From: Tetrapisispora phaffii CBS 4417
Taxonomy: Eukaryota > Ascomycota > Saccharomycetes > Saccharomycetales > Saccharomycetaceae
Direction: 5' to 3'
Assembly: GCF_000236905.1 (NCBI RefSeq)
Contig: NC_016525.1
Span: 62,001 to 126,000, forward strand
DNA: 64,000 nucleotides
Shown here: positions 58,852 through 64,000 of the stretch, piece after piece
Layout of the letters: each line of letters begins with the position of its first letter
How positions within the stretch are numbered: the stretch's first letter is position 1
Translations under genes and position numbers: made by a program
Notes under the pieces: model-generated
Told to the model about the DNA's origin: nothing
Database searches by the model: none
What the model saw: only the letters and a program-made list of their open reading frames with translations

Positions 58852-59505
58852 CTATGTCAGTGTTATGTTATGGATTTTGAAGTTCTCAGTCAAGTTAGCC
58901 ATTGCAGTTTGTGAAGTATCTATTGCTCTACAGTAATCTTTTAAAACTGTGGTTTTGTAACCTAATTGAGATGCAGATATAGCAGTGTCTTTAACACAAT
59001 AATCCAATGCTATTCCGACTATATAGACTTCTTTGATATTGTTATCTTGTAAAAGATCATTCAACTCGGTTTTATGATCGTTCCAAATGTCATTAAAAGC
59101 AGAATAATATTCTCTATCTTTGAGGTAACCCTTTTTCAACACAACTATATCAGGACGGTCAAGAAGAACACTTTTCAAATCTGTATGGAATTCACTCCCC
59201 TTTGTATTTTGCACACAATGAACGGGCCAAACAACAACATCTTGTTCCCTCGTGTCCCCTACCACAGGTGAGTTATATTTAACACTCTCAAAATCGGCAA
59301 CATTCTCATGGTTTTGAGCAAAAGAAGTATGATCCATCGAATGCCAATCCTGTGTCATTATAACCATATCCCAATCTTCCTTCTCAATCAGTGACAAAAT
59401 CGGTTGAATAATTTCATTACCACCATTAACTGCCAAAGACCCATTTGGTGGTAAAAAATCATTTTGAACATCGATGACTAACAAAGCCTTACGATCATTC
59501 GACAT
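58852..59505 (-). CDS. PNC1: Pnc1 nicotinamidase
   Basis: 217 aa (S. cerevisiae: 216). Isochorismatase-fold hydrolase with the full catalytic triad: Asp13 in LLVIDVQNDF, Lys125 in KKGYLKDREYYSAF, and Cys170 in VGIALDYCVKDTA. Metal ligands Asp53, His55 and His59 are in TQDWHSMDHTSF, and VWPVHCVQNTKGSEF follows. It converts nicotinamide to nicotinate, feeding NAD+ salvage and relieving Sir2 inhibition. It sits next to OCH1 in the same direction as in S. cerevisiae and is divergent from ENP2. Confidence 0.97.
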   Translation of the reverse strand: MSNDRKALLVIDVQNDFLPPNGSLAVNGGNEIIQPILSLIEKEDWDMVIMTQDWHSMDHTSFAQNHENVADFESVKYNSPVVGDTREQDVVVWPVHCVQNTKGSEFHTDLKSVLLDRPDIVVLKKGYLKDREYYSAFNDIWNDHKTELNDLLQDNNIKEVYIVGIALDYCVKDTAISASQLGYKTTVLKDYCRAIDTSQTAMANLTENFKIHNITLT

Positions 59506-59961
59506 TTTGTTGTTGATTTGTTTGCGTGAGTATCCAATGTCTCTCGGTTCAAACTAACACGCAACTATATTAATACGTTGTTGACTTCAAATTCAAATGG
59601 ATCAAACGTCGTAATAACACAATCCTCTCTTATCCAAAATTAATGTTTCTTTATATGACTTATCCATGTTATATGTGAAGACATGGCTCTTACCCATTGT
59701 GTGAATATTAGATTTTTAAAGGGAGCCCATGTTCTCATTCCGGGTAATCGCAGCGTGAAAAATTTTTCAAATTTGATATTTTAAGCTCATCTCATCTCAT
59801 CTCATCTACTTAAACCAGTTTAGTTTCTTTCAAGGTGTTGGTTTTGCAAGTTACTTTTGGTGCTCTTGTTGTGACAACAGTGGTAAGCTATAGGACTAGC
59901 ATTGATAAGGCGGGTTTTTTTTTGGAGATTTCTCTTGATAAGCAAGATTACTGAGTGAAAA
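59506..59961. other. Divergent intergenic PNC1/ENP2
   Basis: 456 bp. The right half carries a Reb1-type CGGGTAA (59741-59747), the RRPE palindrome (59756-59769) and the repeated PAC-like cores (59785-59807), all within 70 bp and about 155-220 bp before the ENP2 ATG. Confidence 0.7.
59741..59807 (+). promoter_or_regulatory. Ribosome-biogenesis promoter module: Reb1, RRPE, tandem PAC cores
   Basis: Within 67 bp are CGGGTAA (59741-59747, Reb1), the perfect palindrome TGAAAAATTTTTCA (59756-59769, RRPE core AAAAATTTT bound by Stb3), and CTCAT repeated four times at 5-bp steps (59786-59805). The last gives overlapping copies of CTCATC, the complement of the PAC core GATGAG bound by Dot6/Tod6. ENP2 belongs to the RiBi regulon in S. 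cerevisiae. Confidence 0.75.
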
Positions 59962-62103
59962 ATGGTGTTGAAATCTACTTCTGCTAGTGATGTTTCCGTA
60001 TACCAGGTCTCAGGTACAAATGTGGCGAGATCTTTGCCTGACTGGATTGCTAAAAAGCGTAAGAGATCGTTAAAAAATGATTTAGACTACCAGAACCGTG
60101 TTGAGTTGATCCAAGATTTCGAGTTCAATGAAGCCTCGAATAAAATTAGAGTTACAAAAGATGGACAATATGCTATGGCCACTGGTACTTATAAACCACA
60201 AATACATGTCTACGATTTCAATAATTTATCTTTGAAGTTTGAAAGACATACTGATGCAGAGAATGTCGATTTTTTGCTCCTTTCCAATGACTGGACAAAG
60301 AGTGTCCATTTACAAAACGATAGAAGCATTCAATTCCAAAATAAAGGTGGTCTTTACTATAGTACTAGAATTCCAAAATTCGGAAGAACTTTAGCTTATA
60401 ATGACGTTAATTGTGATTTGTACATCGGTGCAAGCGGTGATGAACTGTATAGATTAAATCTGGAGCAAGGTAGATTTTTGAACCCTTTCAAATTGGATAT
60501 CAACGAGGAAAAAGCAACCGCAGTAGGTGGTGGAGGTGTTAACCATGTGTCGATCAATAGTGCTAACGGTTTGGTTGCTGTTGGTTTAGAAGACTCGGTT
60601 GTTGAATTTTGGGACCCAAGAGCTCGTTCTCGTGTCTCGAAATTATATTTGGAGAATACTATAGATAACTCAGATTTTACAGTAACTACTACAAGTTTTA
60701 GAAACGACGGTATAAATTTTGCATGTGGTACATCCAATGGCTATTCATACTTGTACGATTTGCGTGCTTCAGAACCTTCAATTGTTAAAGATCATGGTTA
60801 CGGTTTTGAAATTAAGAAATTGATTTGGTTAGATGACGTTCCAGGTTCATCTGACAAAATTTTGGCATGTGATAAAAGAATCGCTAAGATATGGGATAGA
60901 CTAGACGGGAAGGCGTACGCTTCGATGGAACCAAATGTAGATATCAACGATATTGAACATGTTCCAGGTACAGGTATGTTTTTCACAGCTAACGAAGGTA
61001 TTCCAATGCATACATATTATATTCCAAACTTAGGTCCATCACCAGAATGGTGTTCATTCCTAGACTCTATCACGGAAGAATTAGAAGAAAAGCCAAGTGA
61101 TTCGGTCTACTCTAATTATAGATTTATTACAAGGGATGATGTTAAGAAGTTGAATATTAAACATTTAGTGGGAACAAAGGTACTAAGGTCTTACATGCAT
61201 GGTTTTTTCATCAACACCGAGTTATACGATAAGGTTTCGTTAATTGCCAATCCAAACGCTTATAAAGATGAAAGAGAAAGAGAAATTAGAAAGAGAATTG
61301 AAAAGGAAAGAGAATCCAGAATTAGGTCATCTGGTGCAGTTCAAAAACCTAAGATTAAAATTAATAAGGACTTGGTTGAAAGATTATCTGAAAAACGTGG
61401 TGATAAAGTTGCTGAAAATGTTATGACAGATGATCGTTTCAAGGAAATGTTCGAAGATGAAGAATTCCAAGTTGACGAGGATGATTATGATTATAAACAA
61501 CTGAACCCAGTGAAGTCAGCTAGGGAAACTGAAGAAGGTGCTTCTAAACGTATTAGAGCATTAACAGCTGCTGAAGAATCTGATGAAGAAAGAATTGCAA
61601 TGAGAGAAGAGAGAAAGAATGGCACACGTCGTGGTATTTACAGTGACAATGAATCTGAATCTGAAGATGACGAAAATGAAGGTGAACAGGTTGAGTTAAC
61701 GAAAAAGGAGAAGAAGCAAATTCAAAAAGAAGTTGCAGCCATTCAAAGGAAAAAGAAAGAGAGACAAGAAAGTGAAAGGTTCATGAGTGATATCAAGGTT
61801 GGCACCAAGGGTGTAGCAGCCGACACGACACACGACGTCTCCTTTGGTAAGAAGGTCCGTGAAATGAGGAATGAGGAATCAGAAAAGAAAGAAAACAGTT
61901 CCATTCTACATCGTAACCATCGTGGTGAAGCAGAATTGACATTTATTCCTCAAAAACAAGCAAAACCAAAGAAGAAGACCGTCAAATATGCATCTGAAGT
62001 AGAAGACAGTGAAGATGAAGAGAAAGAGAAAGACAACGGTAGAAGTAAACCAAGGTTTGAAGGTACAAGAAGAGCCAGTAAGAATGTATTCCGTGGTATG
62101 TAA
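59962..62103 (+). CDS. ENP2: Enp2, SSU processome WD-repeat protein (NOL10 family)
   Basis: 713 aa (S. cerevisiae: 707). The N-terminus SVYQVSGTNVARSLPDWIAKKRKR is the family signature. A seven-bladed WD propeller follows (about residues 45-350), with blades such as FEWDPRARSRV-type VEFWDPRARSRV and FACGTSNGYSYLYDLR. The NUC153-like block GTKVLRSYMHGFFINTELYDKV and DDRFKEMFEDEEFQVDED comes next, then a charged Lys/Glu tail with nuclear localisation-like clusters. Enp2 acts in 18S rRNA maturation in the nucleolus with Bfr2 and Lcp5. The ATG is in a good context and the promoter has RiBi elements. Confidence 0.96.
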   Translation: MVLKSTSASDVSVYQVSGTNVARSLPDWIAKKRKRSLKNDLDYQNRVELIQDFEFNEASNKIRVTKDGQYAMATGTYKPQIHVYDFNNLSLKFERHTDAENVDFLLLSNDWTKSVHLQNDRSIQFQNKGGLYYSTRIPKFGRTLAYNDVNCDLYIGASGDELYRLNLEQGRFLNPFKLDINEEKATAVGGGGVNHVSINSANGLVAVGLEDSVVEFWDPRARSRVSKLYLENTIDNSDFTVTTTSFRNDGINFACGTSNGYSYLYDLRASEPSIVKDHGYGFEIKKLIWLDDVPGSSDKILACDKRIAKIWDRLDGKAYASMEPNVDINDIEHVPGTGMFFTANEGIPMHTYYIPNLGPSPEWCSFLDSITEELEEKPSDSVYSNYRFITRDDVKKLNIKHLVGTKVLRSYMHGFFINTELYDKVSLIANPNAYKDEREREIRKRIEKERESRIRSSGAVQKPKIKINKDLVERLSEKRGDKVAENVMTDDRFKEMFEDEEFQVDEDDYDYKQLNPVKSARETEEGASKRIRALTAAEESDEERIAMREERKNGTRRGIYSDNESESEDDENEGEQVELTKKEKKQIQKEVAAIQRKKKERQESERFMSDIKVGTKGVAADTTHDVSFGKKVREMRNEESEKKENSSILHRNHRGEAELTFIPQKQAKPKKKTVKYASEVEDSEDEEKEKDNGRSKPRFEGTRRASKNVFRGM

Positions 62104-62341
62104 TGAAAAAAGTTGTATATCGATTTAGATCAGAGTTTACCATTTCAAATAAAAGCATAAAATTATAAATAACATACATTTATACAAGAAAAGTTACTAC
62201 TGATTTAAGCTCATAAAATTTATTCCATTAAAACCTTTATATAAAAACTTAGAAGACAAAAATATCTAAGTTGAATTGTATTATTCTTCTTTATCTATCT
62301 ATCAAATTTTATAATATGAAAATACCCCCTTGTATACCACG
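62104..62341. terminator. Convergent 3' region ENP2/ECL1-like
   Basis: 238 bp, AT-rich between convergent genes; polyadenylation signals presumably lie here. No discrete structure is seen. Confidence 0.35.
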
Positions 62342-62587
62342 TTAAACATTATTTATAATCCATAAATTATAATTATTCTCTGTAATTCTATCCATCTTCT
62401 TCAAACTGTTATTGAAGTCATTGAGGACAGTCAGATTTATACTGTAATCTGATTGATATATTTGATTGCGATCATCATGTTTATCAGCGTCAATTACCAT
62501 ACATCTGTTGGAGCAATATAAACTCATTAGATGGTCTGAGTCCAATTTTCTTTCACAACTTATACAATAATCAGTAAAAGCAGACAT
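62342..62587 (-). CDS. ECL1: Ecl1-like small zinc-binding protein
   Basis: 81 aa. The N-terminal motif DYCISCERKLD followed by LYCSNRC (C-x2-C ... C-x3-C) is the conserved zinc-binding signature of the Ecl1 family, whose members prolong chronological lifespan when overexpressed. The remaining 50 residues are Asn/Asp-rich without motifs. In S. cerevisiae ECL1 (YGR146C, about 211 aa) is the convergent neighbour of ENP2, the arrangement here. The protein is much shorter than that, and the frame ends cleanly. A truncated but conserved core, as in the short S. pombe Ecl proteins, is plausible. Confidence 0.75.
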   Translation of the reverse strand: MSAFTDYCISCERKLDSDHLMSLYCSNRCMVIDADKHDDRNQIYQSDYSINLTVLNDFNNSLKKMDRITENNYNLWIINNV

Positions 62588-63026
62588 TCTTTTTTAATTT
62601 TTATTTTATACTATTTTTTGTTAAGCATATGTATTTAACCTATGGCTCTTGATTTTATGTATAGATTTAAATGAGAGAAAGTAAACTTTAACAATTGTGA
62701 GATGCCAATAATAAGAGATGATAACTCTTCTTATATACTGTTTTTTTGCTATCATTCAGGGATACCCTCATGGGAGCAGATGATATATATACTCCTATAT
62801 ATAATTAGATACCAGATCTAATTTTCTACATTTGATTGAGGCTGAATGTAAAAAGTCTTATAAATGCATATAAGAGGTAACCTACATAATATTTTGAGAT
62901 TAAACAATTGGAGGTGTTTTATTGCACACCAACAAAAGGGAAACACCCTTTCTCAGTTGAATCAATCTCATTTATTCTGACATTACCTGACAATGAAACA
63001 TGTTCGTATTAATAGAAATTAAAAGA

Positions 63027-63098
63027 AACACATATATATATGTGTGTGTGGATCAAATCATATAATATATACATACACACATACACATACACACACAG
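63027..63098. repeat. Alternating purine-pyrimidine microsatellite
   Basis: ACACATATATATATGTGTG followed shortly by repeated ACATACAC units. Such tracts slip easily and can adopt Z-DNA. Confidence 0.7.
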
Positions 63099-63964
63099 TT
63101 CAACGTAACCATCGTTTACGTGCGTATTTAATTGTTACATCTAATAGAATGTCTCATGTTTTTTAATTCAAATAATGAAACTATAAGCTGAGTTCTGTGA
63201 TAACTTAGTTAATATGATCTCAGCTCTCGCTCATCAGCTGTTAGTTCATTGTTCTCGAAATACACCAAAAATACATAACCGACAGATCAGGTATGGATCG
63301 AATACTAATCATCGGATACCTCATAATATCATGAAACAAAATCTTTCGCATGTTTTACTTCTTTTGTTGTCTTCTCTTCTCTGTCTCCTGTCTGTTTATT
63401 AATAGACAGGTATAAGGCAGGTGGTATTCAAGAAGATTTATATTTCTTGGCTTGAATCTTTGTTTTACATTTCGAAAGGGCTCCCTCCTTTCTACAGAGA
63501 TCCCTTACCAATTCATGTTTTTGTTTCGCCTTTTTTTCGATTAATTTTGGCTCGCTCTCGAGAAATTTCCTAAATTAGAAACTTAACCCTACATGAACCA
63601 GTGAGAACAAGAGAGCGTAAACGATGAAAGAAATATTCAACGTAATTGCTCCCAATTGCAATTGCAAATGGTAGCAATTAATCTCAAAAAAGGGTACTTC
63701 TCTTATTCCAAAAATAACCACGCAAGTGAATGTTTAGCTATCCGTCAAGGCGCAATGTTATAGTGTAGCCATTACAGTGAAACCAACAAAAGGTATTAAA
63801 AAAAGCCTCTTGATACTACAGGTGTTTTGATGCATATAGATAGTTGTATCACAACGTCTATTATTAGGGTAAATTCTGCAACTTCTGCATGTACGAGTTA
63901 GATTGAAATCAAAAAGTAAAGTGTAGACTTTTGTTTCAAACAGCGCAAGAGAGTAGGCCGGTTG

Positions 63965-63972
63965 TTACCCGG
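63965..63972 (+). promoter_or_regulatory. Reb1-type site TTACCCGG
   Basis: An exact Reb1 core near the window end, in a T-rich surrounding typical of a nucleosome-depleted promoter. The regulated gene would lie to the right, outside the window. Confidence 0.5.
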
Positions 63973-64000
63973 CTTGTTTGCTTTTTGTTGGTTTTTTTCT

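Larger units (their letters stand above)
62588..64000. other. Gene-free right edge of the window
   Basis: 1.4 kb with no convincing coding frame. It holds an alternating (CA)n/(TA)n tract at about 63027-63098 and a Reb1-type TTACCCGG at 63965-63972, which suggests a promoter for a gene beyond the edge. A 62-codon frame at 63214 does not start with ATG in a supported context and has no domain. Confidence 0.5.

Noticed and set aside
63214..63402. 62-codon frame near the right end
   Set aside because: No domain or supporting promoter; Ser/Leu-rich C-terminus looks like chance.

Overview
The window is 64 kb of nuclear chromosome from a budding yeast of the Saccharomycetaceae. It has compact, mostly intron-free genes, an AT-rich base composition with Asn-rich low-complexity tracts, yeast-type splice signals in the single intron seen, tRNA-associated solo LTRs, and recognisable S. 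cerevisiae gene neighbourhoods. From memory of S. cerevisiae gene order, the left two thirds interleave genes of chromosome XII left (GPI13, FRA1, TPO1, HSP104, BPT1) with genes of XII right (SPA2/SPH1, ATG39, CDC25, UBC12, STT4, MET17). The right third interleaves chromosome VII left (RPT6, OCH1, PNC1) with VII right (CHO2, PTI1, ENP2, ECL1). Neighbours such as ISA1 and SSA2 are absent. This fits a lineage that diverged after the whole-genome duplication and kept a different set of duplicates. I cannot name the species.

Layout. 1-745: 5' end of GPI13 on the minus strand. 2042-11366: FRA1, TPO1 and HSP104, all rightward. 13008-15479: RIM4, a meiotic RNA-binding protein. 15480-18012: gene-free, with a solo LTR and a decayed tRNA-Pro. 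18013-28416: SPA2/SPH1, an ATG39-like nucleophagy receptor and CDC25. 28730-29378: UBC12 (minus) with a 67-nt intron directly after its ATG. 29892-41215: STT4 and BPT1. 41419-42747: MET17 (minus). 43556-44092: an unrecognised three-TM protein. 44389-45600: RPT6 (minus). 46720-49473: a Thr-rich GPI-type surface protein. 49683-54016: CHO2 and PTI1 (minus). 54407-55887: a PITH-domain gene (+) and a tRNA-binding-domain gene (-). 56035-56599: tRNA-Ala(UGC) and a second solo LTR. 57121-59505: OCH1 and PNC1 (minus). 59962-62103: ENP2. 62342-62587: ECL1-like (minus).

Several promoters carry binding sites that match the gene's expected regulon: three PDREs before TPO1, STREs before HSP104, URS1 before RIM4, Cbf1 and Met31/32 sites between MET17 and the unknown membrane gene, PACE before RPT6, UAS-INO before CHO2, and RRPE plus repeated PAC cores before ENP2.

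The most interesting locus is the Thr-rich surface protein at 46720. Its promoter has a perfect 30-bp palindrome with the layout of an alpha2-Mcm1 a-specific-gene operator, and two inverted pheromone response elements lie just upstream. It is therefore a candidate a-cell-specific, pheromone-induced sexual adhesin. Second is a 23-bp-periodic array of CACGTG boxes inside a large inverted repeat near MET17, next to an unknown membrane protein. Third is an altered ABC signature motif in BPT1.
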